In this document: positions 48,394-58,489 of the stretch, in pieces
Position numbering within the stretch: the first letter of the stretch is position 1
Layout: each line of letters opens with the position of its first letter
Assembly: GCA_964034945.1 (NCBI GenBank)
Contig: OZ035960.1
Coordinates: 11,536,457-11,600,456 of the forward strand
Direction: 5' to 3'
DNA: 64,000 bases
From: Chrysopilus asiliformis
Lineage: Eukaryota > Arthropoda > Insecta > Diptera > Rhagionidae
Program-made: the position numbers and the translations under genes
The notes under the pieces: model-generated
Database searches by the model: none
Told to the model about the DNA's origin: nothing
What the model saw: only the letters and a program-made list of their open reading frames with translations

Positions 48394-48852
48394 CACAGGG
48401 ACTACATTGACTTTTATTTCTGGTGTACGAGCAAAATTGTTTGCTAAAAAGCTAGTGTGGACCAATCTGGTTTACCAGTTTTTCTGGTAAAACAGTGCTG
48501 GTATACCATTTTCGTAGACAGCGCTGGTATACTAGAATTTGACAGGCAACCAAATTAAAATGGCGAAAATTGAATTTTCGAGAAAAGATATACGGGAGCT
48601 TATCATTATTTTACGAGAAAAGGAATTTTGAATGGAATGCACATTTTAGATATTAGAGAGTCGATTTGAGAGCGCAAAGGGTAGATTAGTTCTTTTCTAG
48701 ACGTTTTACCATAATTTGTTGTTTCCTGCTCACTGACATTTCGCCTACTGAACTGTTTTACCAGAATTTGCCCACCAAACAAATTTGACAGATTGCGATT
48801 AAAAGGCTTACCAGCTGGTATATCAGAAATAAAAGTCAATGTAGTCCCTGTG
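48394..48852. mobile_element. TTA-target MITE with CTGGTATACCAG palindromes, copy 2
   Basis: It begins CACAGGGACTACATTGAC after TTA (48391-48393) and ends in the inverse before TTC (48853-48855, one change from TTA). It runs in the opposite direction to the copy at 23921-24400 and conserves its internal text, including the spurious frame 48606-48875. Confidence 0.72.
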
Positions 48853-49143
48853 TTCGGATGAGTGAAAATCCCCATTTTTTATGTATTTATAAAGTTGGTG
48901 TAGTTAAAAGTCGAAATCAAGGTAAGATTTTGCATTTTTTTCCTGCTAACATCATTTTATCAAAAGGATTTTTCTCCGCACAATTCATTAACACATTGAG
49001 TGCCGAGCTGATATTGATAAAAAACCGATAGATGCTGTCGCCATTTCAAAAAAATTAAGTTTTCTGCGATTTTTTCGTAAACTAACGAGTTTTTGGTGGT
49101 TTATTGTATGACATGAATTGAAGAGAATAGTATATTACGCAAC

Positions 49144-49734
49144 AAGGGGCGAAAGTCAACGATTTCAAGAGTGTGAAGTTAGCTGCACGAGCGAAGCGAG
49201 GGCAGATATCACACGAGTAAAATCGGTGACTCCGCTCCGAGTTGCGTATACAATTTTCCATAACAAATTCATTGAAAATATGCCTTGAGATGCCATTTAA
49301 GCGCGATTTTGGTATGGGAGAGTAATGCAAAAGGGGGTTTGGGGGCCGAAACCCCACATGCGGGGTCCAGGGGCGGAGCCCCGGTCAGGGAAAGTGAATT
49401 TTTAAAAGAAACAAAACAACTATACATATTCTATAAATTCGTTTTATTACTAAGAAATGTTGGTCAAAACAGATTTTAATTTTTAAATTTCTTTCCTTTG
49501 AAATAAAAAATCAACATAACAAAAAATGGAAATCGACAATGCGCAACTATTGTAAATCACACTGCGCTCGTATAGCTAACTTCACTCGTTCATTTTCATT
49601 CATAAACGTCGCGAAAACACAGTTTCGGCCTGCTAATCGCACTTTCGCCCCTAGGGCCGAAAACGCAACTTTCGACCCGCTACGGAGGCATCGAAAGGCA
49701 TATTTTCGATGCATGTGTTATGAAATAATATTTG
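49144..49734. mobile_element. Insertion with GGGGCGAAAGT inverted words and a GC-rich hairpin
   Basis: AGGGGCGAAAGTCAACG (49145) and GCACTTTCGCCCCT (49640-49653) are inverted, as are GAAGTTAGCTGCACGAGC and GCTCGTATAGCTAACTTC inside them. A GC-rich run at 49330-49385 includes AACCCCACATGCGGGG and GGGGCGGAGCCCC hairpins. The right edge is uncertain: the host repeat resumes only near CAATTTCG at 49738. The superfamily is unknown. Confidence 0.45.
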
Positions 49735-50241
49735 CCTCAATTTCGTATTTTTCTGTTATCCGCTATTCTTTACCGTTATTAAGATATTTTCATTAAAAAT
49801 TAAAAAAAAATAGATTTTGGCGAATTTCTTGCAAACTATCGGTTTAAGAAAAACGTTTAAGAAAAATCGGTTAAAGAATTGAAGATTTTGAAATTCTCCA
49901 CATTTTTTCCTTTTACCGTAAATCGATATCTCATACCGTTATCGAGATATTTTAGATTTTGTAAAAAAAAAATCATATCACTATATAAGCCAGCGATTCT
50001 CAACTTGTGGGGCGCCCCCCCATATCCAAGAGAAAATAGTTAAAAAAATTGATTAACTGACTGAAAGGAAAGTACACACACATGCAAAAAAAATACATTT
50101 CGACATAATATTTAATAATTAACTTATTAACAACTTACTAAATTAAAAACAAATTTAATAATTATTAGTGACTTCGTTGGGCCTGTCTTGCAGAGCACTG
50201 TTTTTCGAATGAAGGCTTAATATTAGATAGACACTCTAGAT

Positions 50242-50858
50242 CAGGGGTCTCCAAGATAACTGTCTCTGTACAACCACCACCACGTCGAAACCACCACACC
50301 CTGAACTCGAAGCATTTGCTACTCGGCATTCAAAACCTCATTACAAATCTAATAAATATAAAGCAGACGAATGACATCCTCTTGCATCGAAAGTCTGAAA
50401 CAAACTAACTACAAATCAAACTGCATATCCATGGCCGAATTATACAAGGTCTGATTGACAGCTCAGTCTCTCTTGGCTCTGACGTCATCGGCAAGAAATT
50501 CTTATAAGACTCAATGGGAATTTTCCCCAATTCTGAAATCTAGCTAACATCTAGCTAAACAACTCCGTACGCACAATCAACATTACAAAGAATTTCTTGC
50601 CGATGACGTAGCAAAATGGTGGCTGTCAAAAAATAACCAGCAGACCTTGTATAATTCGGCCATGCTGCATATCGATTCCAGCTTACTGGTGGTGGAAAGA
50701 GATGTTCGATCACGTTCGGCGGCCTTTCGTTCAGGTTCGTTTTTCTGAATGCTAGTGTAAGATAGTATTGACAAAAACATTAATGTGGGCAAAGTAAAAT
50801 GTGTCTGGCTCAATAATATGTACGAAGAGCCGCAAGAGCCAAGGCCTGGAGATGCCTG
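50242..50858. mobile_element. hAT-type element with 8-bp CTCTAGAT duplication, nested
   Basis: Ends CAGGGGTCTCCA and, from the right, CAGGCATCTCCA fit hAT. CTCTAGAT at 50234-50241 and 50859-50866 is a perfect 8-bp duplication. It lies inside the hAT at 49991-50954 and in turn contains a 235-bp Mutator-like element. Confidence 0.85.
50430..50664. mobile_element. Mutator-like MITE with 9-bp CTGCATATC duplication, innermost
   Basis: Perfect 24-base inverted ends begin CATGGCCGAATTATACAAGG. CTGCATATC at 50421-50429 and 50665-50673 is a perfect 9-bp duplication, the size made by Mutator-type transposases. A second inner inverted pair (CATCGGCAAGAAATTCTT) lies further in. The element is 235 bp and non-coding. 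Confidence 0.85.
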
Positions 50859-51217
50859 CTCTAGATAGACATACATTTTATTGTATGCAGGGGGCCGTGA
50901 TGAAAATTATGATTGAAAATTGGGCCGCGAATACTGAAAGGTTGAGAAACGCTGATATAAGCTAAGAATTTACTTGTCGAGTTATAGTGTAAATTCCGCA
51001 GGAACGTAGATTTTGTATAAGAAAGTCATGTGGTATTCAAATCAGATAATTTTTAGACCGATTTGACTTGAAAAATGATTAATTTGATCTGCGAAAAGCC
51101 GAATTTGATCTGCAAAATAATCATTTTATTGTTTGAAAGATTGCAATTTGTACTAAAAGACCTGTTGAAAATCATTTTTCGGAAAATAGAAATAGTTTAC
51201 CCTGGTTTCTTTTCATA

Positions 51218-51775
51218 TCGGGTCTTTCAAAAAGGACATAACAATTTTGTATTTAAATAAAACACAGAATAATTGAGATATCGGACTGAAATTTATTCCA
51301 GGTGTAGTGGACATGTTAGATTTAAGTATGAAATTCGATGTCGTTCTTGTGGCCACCGCGAGCATTGCACTGATTGATTCTTTGGAGCCAATTTTCCACC
51401 ACTCTTCCACACATATCGGCCGGAACGTTGTCAATTTCGCGTTCGATATTGTTCCTGAGCTCCTCTAACGTTGTTGGCTTGTTGGCATAAACCAACGACT
51501 TAACATAACTCCATAAAAAGAAATCCAACGGCGTTAAATCGCATGAGCGAGGTGGCCATTCGACCGGACCATTTCTCGAGATTACACGATTACCGAACTT
51601 CTCCTTCAATAGATCAATTGTTTGACCAGCTGTGTGGCATTGCTCGTTCGTGAACTTCACCATGATAAAAATGTAAACCTTGACTGACGTTTTAGCATTG
51701 CCAGATCATAAAAAAAGTTTTAGGGTGCGTTTTTATTAAAATACAAAATTGTTATGTTCTTATTGAAAGACCCTT
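51218..51775 (-). mobile_element. Internally deleted mariner-type element, copy A
   Basis: Terminal inverted repeats GGGTCTTTCAAAAAGGACAT and GGGTCTTTCAATAAGAACAT lie just inside TA at 51216-51217 and 51776-51777. It is 558 bp long, against about 1.3 kb for an intact mariner. It carries the 113-codon transposase remnant described separately. Confidence 0.82.
51322..51663 (-). pseudogene. Mariner-type transposase, internal deletion
   Basis: The frame of 113 residues starts MVKFTNEQCHTAGQTIDLLK, jumps to GNRVISRNGPVEWPPRS and then CDLTPLDFFLWSYVKSLVYA to a stop. SCDLTPLD corresponds to the block holding the third catalytic acidic residue of Tc1/mariner DDE/D transposases. The first two acidic residues and most of the DNA-binding region are absent, compared with about 340 residues in the intact family. 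It therefore cannot cut or join DNA. The same deletion is present in copy B, so the deleted form itself multiplied, using transposase from elsewhere. Confidence 0.82.
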
Positions 51776-51777
51776 TA

Positions 51778-53740
51778 CATCCCATTATTTCGTTTCTATG
51801 TAGCGGCACTTATTTGGAAATTTGAAAAAAAAAACACGCTGAAAAATATACTTTCGGGGTTTCAGTATTTTCCTTGGACATAACAAAAATTTTCTTCACT
51901 AAAAAGTCTGTCACAATAGTTTTTGATAAAATTCCTTTAGATTGCACTTGAAAATTTCTAGTGGATTTTGTTATATAAAAAAATATGTAGATTTACTAGA
52001 ATTTTTTCATTAAATAAATGCCAAGACCAGTCAAAAGATAGTCCCTTTGTTTGGACAATGAAGAGAACTTTTACTTGAATATTGAAAAGATTTTTTTATC
52101 TGTATTTGTTATGTAATAAATATACACAAACGATATTAAAAATTCAATGGAAAATGCTTTTATTTATGAATTCTCCAATCCTAAAATGGTATTTCAAAAG
52201 AGGTATTTTAAGAAATACACATTAAGCTAACAATGGGAAAATTTTCATTTTATACATTTCTTGATCGATGTTGTACTTAATAACATATTTTTGTGTCAAT
52301 ATCATCAATTTTGAAATAAGTAACTATAAGGATAAGGCAAAAAAAAAAAGGAATAATATCAATTTCTTCGATTCCTCAATATATAATTTGCTTCATCTTT
52401 ACGGCACGTGCTCGTAATAAATTAGGATTCACGCAAACAAAGTTAAATCACGTTTTCGCGAAACTCAATCTTATTTTATATCAGAATTTATAAAGCTCTG
52501 CGCCAACATTGGAATGGAAATCTCCGCCTTTCGGCTGTATTCAACCGTGAATCACAATAAACGAAAGAACAAGGATATTTCCAGACTAAAAGTCCTGGCG
52601 CGTAGCTAGCAGTAACCGAGCGATGATGGTATGTGATTCCAATAATGATGGCGATATTGATGATGTTGTATTTAGTGTAGGATGCTGTGCTGTTCCCGAA
52701 AATAAAAGAAATTAGAGGAAAAATTCAACTCTAAATTCGTGAGGTCGACCTCAATTCCGTAGTGCATTGCAGTGTGCTAATAAATCAATTGCAAGCACTG
52801 CGGGAGTGAAGTTGACTGAATGAAGTACCACCATGGGTTTGTCGGTTCAGGTGGAAGAGGATAACCAAAACAATGATCCAAAAATCCAACATTATGTTGC
52901 CACATGTATTTGCTAAAACGAATTCAATAGAATTAACGTACATAAAAGTGGTACAGCGAAATCCACTGTTTTCAAACACGGCGAATGTAATTGTATCTGA
53001 CGAACCGGAAACTTCTAACTAGTGGGACCGGCCAATCAACTTTCTAGAAATATCCAGTGAAAAAAAAACTACATCACTGCACTAGACAGGTGAACTCCAT
53101 GTAGATACATACAGGTAGCAAATTTTGTACAAAAACCAAGCAAAAAAAAAAATAAAAAATAAAACACCAGTGAATAGGGAAAATAAGAAAAAGAATTTTT
53201 TTTTTCTTCATACATACTTGGCCATGTGAAATTGACGTTGAGTGATTTCCATCATTCGTACCTCCTTTCAAGCTAAAATGACAACTGTGTGATTTATTTA
53301 AATCCTTTTCTCCTACTGAGACAGGAATATATTTTCATTTTTATTCACGCCGTTTCCTAACCCTATTTCTTTATCCTAGCGATGGAAAAAAAAAAACATT
53401 TTAAAGTGGTTGCCTTTTCGAAGGCATGCACATGTGTTTCACGGGGAAACGGAAAATGTAAAAATTTTCATTTTTCTGGGAAAAATAACGAATTGGGTAC
53501 ATTAATATTGTTGATAATAACTGATTTTAATATTTAGGGTGAGTTTCATTTTATGTTTTAGAAAAAAAGAAATCTTTTAAAAACTGCCTAACCAGATGGT
53601 AAATTTTCCGATTCTTCTAAGTTTTTTCATGCGCGTGACCCAACATATAGCTTTTTTCGATTAAAAGTAGACTGTTTTCAAATGTTAAACACTATTTTTC
53701 AAATACGGCAAAAAACACACTTCCTATTAGGGGTTGTTTA
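51778..53740. other. Non-coding, no gene seen
   Basis: There is a short A-rich tract at 53140-53205. No gene or defined repeat was recognised. Confidence 0.5.
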
Positions 53741-53854
53741 TAAAGGGTCTTTCAACAAGGACATAACAATTTTGTATTTTAATAAAAACGCACCCTAAAA
53801 CTTTTTTTATGATCTGGCAATGCTAAAACGTCAGTCAAGGTTCACATTTTTATC

Positions 53855-54518
53855 ATGGTGAAGTTCACGAACGAGCAATGCCACACAGCTGGTCAAACAA
53901 TTGATCTATTGGCTGCGTTCAGACGAGGTTGAAACTGGTTGACTTCACCAAGTTTCCACTCGATTTTACGGGCCAGATGCTATCGGGTGTATGCGGGGAA
54001 TTCACCTGCTGGCTAGGCCGGGTGAACTTGGTTGAAAACACATACACACATAGAGTTCAATGGTGGGGGTTCACAAAATTTTTCTTGCTACATGCACACA
54101 TCGACATAGCATGTGTAAATATACTGCAGTGCAAAAGTTGAAAAACACTACGTGAGAACGCAAGCAGGTTTTTTCACCCAGAGTAACTTGGTTGACTTCA
54201 ACCAGTTTCAACCTCGTCTGAACGCAGCCACTGAAGGAGAAGTTCGGCAATCGTGTAATCTCGAGAAATGGTCCGGTCGAATGGCCACCTCGCTCATGCG
54301 ATTTAACGCCGTTGGATTTATTTTTATGGGGTTATGTTAAGTCGTTGGTTTATGCCAACAAGCCAACAACGTTAGAGGAGCTCAGGAAGAATATCGAACG
54401 CGAAATTGCCAACGTTCCGGCCGATATATGTGGAAGTGTGGTGGAAAATTGGCTCCAAAGAAGCAATCAGTGCAATGCTCGCGGTGGCCATATGAACGGC
54501 ATCGAATTTCATACTTAA
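53855..54518 (+). pseudogene. Mariner-type transposase remnant, split by a MITE
   Basis: It starts MVKFTNEQCHTAGQTIDLL at 53855 and is broken at 53910 by a MITE. It resumes after 54232 as KEKFGNRVISRNGPVEWPPR and then SCDLTPLDLFLWGYVKSLVY, to a stop at 54516-54518. Apart from the insertion, the frame agrees with copy A with scattered substitutions and the same internal deletion. Confidence 0.8.
53911..54229. mobile_element. 319-bp MITE inside the mariner copy (GGCTGCGTTCAGACGAGG ends)
   Basis: Inverted ends GGCTGCGTTCAGACGAGGTT match over about 30 bases. ATT precedes the left end (53908-53910) and ACT follows the right (54230-54232). Mariner copy A reads CTATTGAAGG uninterrupted at this point, so the duplication was ATT with one later change. 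A 3-bp target again suggests PIF/Harbinger-type mobilisation. Confidence 0.8.
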
Positions 54519-54624
54519 ATCTAACATGTCCACTACACCTGGAATAAATTTCAGCCCGATATCTCAATTATTCTGTGTTTTATTTAAATACAAGATTGTT
54601 ATGTCCTTGTGGAAAGACCCGTTA

Positions 54625-55421
54625 AAATTCGTCACGATAAATTTTGGCCTTACAGCCAGTTTCCCCAGGAAATATTGAAAAAAGCGTATTTGCGATAACC
54701 TTACACGATTTTTCGTATCGAGTTTTGAAATTCCAACACTAGATTCGTGATCAGCAACCCCGAAAACCGCCGAATGTCATTTTTCAGTTTCCCAATGGGC
54801 AGGCTTCATGACAAAAATCAATATTTTAAAACACTATTCTCCTCCCACCCTCCGTTTACCCCATGAGGGGTGGAATTTTGGAAAACACCGGATTTGTAAG
54901 CATTTACGTGATGGAACAGACTGTTCAAAATTTCCAACAAGTATAGTTTGCACATATGAATTTTATCATGCTAGATTTCGAAAATTTCCCACTGTGCGTC
55001 ACCTCCAAAATTAGATTTTAAAAATATACTCGTGGCACGGATTTTCTTTAAAAAAAAAAAGTTGACCCAGAGATCTCCGGATCTTCTCGTCTAAAGCTTG
55101 GGTTACCATACGTTCTGGATTAGCCGAAATAGTCCCGGATTCAAGCATGTGGTCTCGGAAACTATATCTTTATCCCGGATGATTCAATTTAGTATTAAAA
55201 TTTACTAAACTGTAAAAACACATCACTAAAAGTGCAAAACATATTCGACTCTCGTTGCGACCTGTTAGTTATACATTTTTTCACCTGCGGCTCATTTACT
55301 TATATACCATATTTACAAATTTCGCCTTCTTAATACTTTCATAATTACTTTTGCAATCACCACATAAAACTATATTGGCTTTGATTTTCATAATTGTGTC
55401 AAAGTAAGGTGATATTCATAA
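54625..55421. other. Non-coding; dispersed repeat and hAT-like remnant
   Basis: At 54690-54780 is a copy of the dispersed TTTCGTATCGAGTTTTGAAATT repeat (text interrupted by substitutions). At 55095-55175 is GGGTTACCATACGTTCTGG and following text, reminiscent of an old hAT end. No gene is seen. Confidence 0.4.
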
Positions 55422-55742
55422 CTAGCTTGCATACCCGTCGTTGCCGGGTTAAGTTTTTTCAATTTTTTTTTTATGGTCTATGTTGGAGCTAAACTTCAGG
55501 CCAATCGGCTCGGTAGTTTCCCCGCGAAAGGGTAACATAGCGCAAAAACTAAGTTTCGAAATCACTTTACCCCCTCCCCTTACTCCCCCACCACTCGCGC
55601 TACTTTTCCATAGGCCTATGTTGGAACCAGAGCTACCACAGATACTCATGCCAAATTTCAAGTCAATCGGTTTAGCCGTTTTTGCGTGAAAGAGGAAGAG
55701 ACAGACAGACAGACACCAATTCATTTTTATATATTAGTATGA
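55422..55742 (-). mobile_element. Non-autonomous Helitron, copy H4
   Basis: On the minus strand it begins TCATACTAATATATAAAAAT after A and ends with hairpin CCCGGCAACGACGGG and CTAG before T. Both termini and both neighbours obey the Helitron rule. Confidence 0.83.
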
Positions 55743-58050
55743 TATGATAAAGAAGCTCTTTCGCATAATCTCTCATCATTCCTGACCTCCCCTCACTTGC
55801 TCTGCCCCCGTTCATATTGTCCAGAATTGATGCAACCAAATATGGTCACTGGTAACCCTTTCTATAACCTCCGTGGAAATAATTCGGTGGTCATTCTTAA
55901 GGAGATAAAATATTATTTCAGATGGATTTTTCCCTTCTTTTTTTACTGATGGAATATTTTTTTCTCAAACGTTTTTCATTCCTGATACGCCAATGACATT
56001 TTTTCTGATTTTCGAACGTTTTTTTACGACGCAAAAAAGAATATAGTCCCAATTTCTACGATACAATTGAAAAATGATATATTTTTATTAAAATAAATAT
56101 ATTTTTATTAAAATAAATATATTTTTATTAAAATAAAACTTATTAAGTTGCAATCTAGAAATCAAATTCATAAATTTTATGGAATTGTCGTCAGTTTCCT
56201 AAAAAAAGACTTAAATGAAGATACTTTGAAAGAAACAATTTTCAAAAGTCACTACTACACTACGTTTCCCTATCTATTACGGGTGAATTTTTCTAGCAAA
56301 TTCATTCTTTTTCACTGATTTTTCCGAATTTAATGATTTTAAAAGGTTTTACAAGACTTTTTTGAAAAACCTTCTGAAATATTTTTGAAACATCATGGAA
56401 AACTGTCTGAAAGGTATTTTCCTTTCAAGATTTTAAATTAAATACTTTCAAACTCTAAAGATTTTTGTTATAAGCATATTAAATTTTTTAAAAAATATTC
56501 AACGTAACGATTTTATCCATGTTATTTAACAAACTATGTAGCAAGTATCTGAGATATTATCAAAATGGCATCTTAATGAAACATCCTTGAAGCATGTTTA
56601 ATGACGGATATCCTTCAAAGATTGCTTAACCGTCTCTTAACATCGTCAGATATTGGTCTATCCTGGATTTTAAGTAGGGAGTTGGGTTTCATGCCGAGCA
56701 AGTGTTATAATTACGTCATAACTCACTATCGTCATTAGAGGGTTCCTTGAGTATGTCGTGCTGAGAATAGGGATTTGCGTTCACTGTTAAGACATGTGTT
56801 TATATTTATAGCAGTTTTGTATGACTTTAGCAGGGATCCATGTATGCTCCCCAATTCAGAAAATTGATTGAAATCTGATTCTTAAGTGTGGAAGCTTCAA
56901 ATATGCTACAGTAGATTTTTCAACTCTAAGCTTTCACTCTCGAGTTTAATAATAGAATTTCCCGAACCCGTTTAAACACACAATGCCACATATAGTATAT
57001 ACGAGTGTGTATGTTGATAAATATGTTTACAATGTTTTCACATCTATACAATTTATCTGATATTTGCTCATACATTTACAATATTCTGGTGGTATTTGTG
57101 ATGCTTGGAAAATTGAATTTATATGACTTTTAAATGACTACATAACAAATAAATTTCTCCTTGGTATATGTCTTAAGTGCTTGAAAATTTTAAATTATAT
57201 CCGTAAAGACATCGGCGACACGTCTAACATTGCATATACCAGGGATGATGTTCAGCGCCTTTTTACAAAATTGAAGTTCATAAATTTCTAACAGTGCAAT
57301 AAACTCTGGGGCTTTATTAATCAATAAAAACCTTAAACAGATTCGTCTGTGGAGCTTAATTTTCATGTTTACATACAGTCTGGCCGTCGTCATGTCACAC
57401 TCGATGCTGATCCGGGACGATGAGTTTTTCCAGCATTTGTTTGAAAACATATTTAGTGGGTGAGGAGAGTTAATATTTGGGTAGCATCGTATGTGTTAAT
57501 TTTATTTTTCTTCTACTTTCGTTTTTTTTCGTTTTCTTCAAAACATATCTCTTGTTCAAACATTTTGATTATATCTAATATGAAACTTTTATCTTGCTCT
57601 CAGAAAGTAATTTCTCAGCCATTTTCTGTATTTTATGATAGCTTAACGATATACTTCCAAGAAAAAGTACATATTTTTATAAAGAAAATCCCTTGATTTT
57701 AAAACAAGGCACACTTTAGACTTCACAACAAAATTGAACCGACTTAGATATTGAAAAAGGAAATTTTGATTTCTTTTAATATTATCAAAAGTTATCTTAA
57801 CAATTTTATGTTGATGGCGCTGTTGGTTTTGTATTACATATTTCCAAATACTGTTAAATTTGATAGCATACTTTAATCGATTTCATTGGTTGCCATAAAT
57901 ACGAAGATTTCGCAACTAATCAAAAAAACTTGATAATTCGGAAATTTTAAAGCCTTTCATTCGATATCGAATGAAACAAAATAATTTTAAATCAAATCAA
58001 TAGATTTTGACTATAGAGGTAGGGGCTGTCCATAAAATGCGTCACACCGC
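55743..58050. other. Non-coding, no gene seen
   Basis: Apart from the 20-bp tandem repeat at 56081, nothing is recognised. The text GGCTGTCCATAAAATGCGTC at 58025-58044 is an insect repeat-like phrase also seen at 33904. Confidence 0.5.
56081..56155 (+). repeat. 20-bp tandem repeat, over three units
   Basis: ATTTTTATTAAAATAAATAT repeats with a period of exactly 20 at 56081, 56101 and 56121, then decays. Confidence 0.88.
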
Positions 58051-58073
58051 GGGGGGGGGGGGGGGGGGGGGGG
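58051..58073 (+). repeat. Poly(G) run of 23
   Basis: This is an uninterrupted run of 23 G after CACACCGC, very unusual in this AT-rich background and able to form G-quadruplexes. The exact length may be a sequencing or assembly uncertainty. Confidence 0.85.
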
Positions 58074-58120
58074 TGCGCGGTAATGGGGTGTGGGAAGGAG
58101 GGTTACGACAATGTGTGGTA

Positions 58121-58392
58121 CACTCAGAAAAATGTTCAGTTCAACTTTTTGTCAGGTTAACTCTGACCTTACAGAGGTGTCTGTAAGCCAGCTAGCGGTC
58201 AGAGTTAACCTATCTAAGGTCAACTCGTGCAGCTCGCAATGCCCTACTTCACCTCCTGGTGGCTTAATTTCAGAATTTCTCCGACCACAGGTCAACTCAG
58301 TTTTACTTGCCCACATGCAGGCGAACGCGCGCCTGCCCGAGGCCAATTACGCCGTATGTAGGTCGTCGAGTTAGCCTCCATTTTTCTGAGTG
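58121..58392. mobile_element. 272-bp TA-target MITE (CACTCAGAAAAATG ends), copy 1
   Basis: Ends CACTCAGAAAAATG and an inverse of it are flanked by TA at 58119-58120 and 58393-58394. AGGTTAACTCTGACC and AGGTCAACTC words recur inside. Copy 2 at 58739-59010 has the same length and very few differences, so both are recent. Confidence 0.82.
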
Positions 58393-58489
58393 TATAAGCT
58401 ATGATTTTATTAGACATAAATACAAATTCTAATTTATGAAGAGTCCAGAAAATTTATCAACACATGAGTTTAGACTGTTTTCCGATAGC

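Larger units (their letters stand above)
49991..50954. mobile_element. hAT-type element with 8-bp ATATAAGC duplication
   Basis: Ends CAGCGATTCTCAAC and, from the right, CAGCGTTTCTCAAC are typical hAT terminal repeats. ATATAAGC at 49983-49990 and 50955-50962 is a perfect 8-bp duplication. A second hAT element (50242-50858) is inserted within it, so its own length is about 340 bp. Confidence 0.85.
49010..51050. mobile_element. Interrupted copy of the GTCTGTCA-core repeat, host of nested insertions
   Basis: Segments 49040-49140, 49735-49990 and 50955-51050 read as one diverged copy of the right half of the repeat at 21686-22640 (for example CGTAAACTAACGAGTTTTTG, then ACCGTTATTAAGATATTTTC, then AATTCCGCAGGAACGTAGAT). 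Between these pieces lie two independent insertions, at about 49144-49734 and 49991-50954. Confidence 0.55.
53743..54622 (+). mobile_element. Internally deleted mariner-type element, copy B, with insertion
   Basis: The ends AAGGGTCTTTCAACAAGGAC and the inverse are flanked by TA (53741-53742 and 54623-54624). Without the 319-bp insertion at 53911-54229 it would be about 560 bp, matching copy A. It runs in the opposite direction to copy A, 2.0 kb away. Confidence 0.82.

Noticed and set aside
54312..54518. Independent short gene starting MDLFLWGYVK
   Set aside because: It is the 3' part of the mariner transposase remnant read from an internal position in a shifted start.
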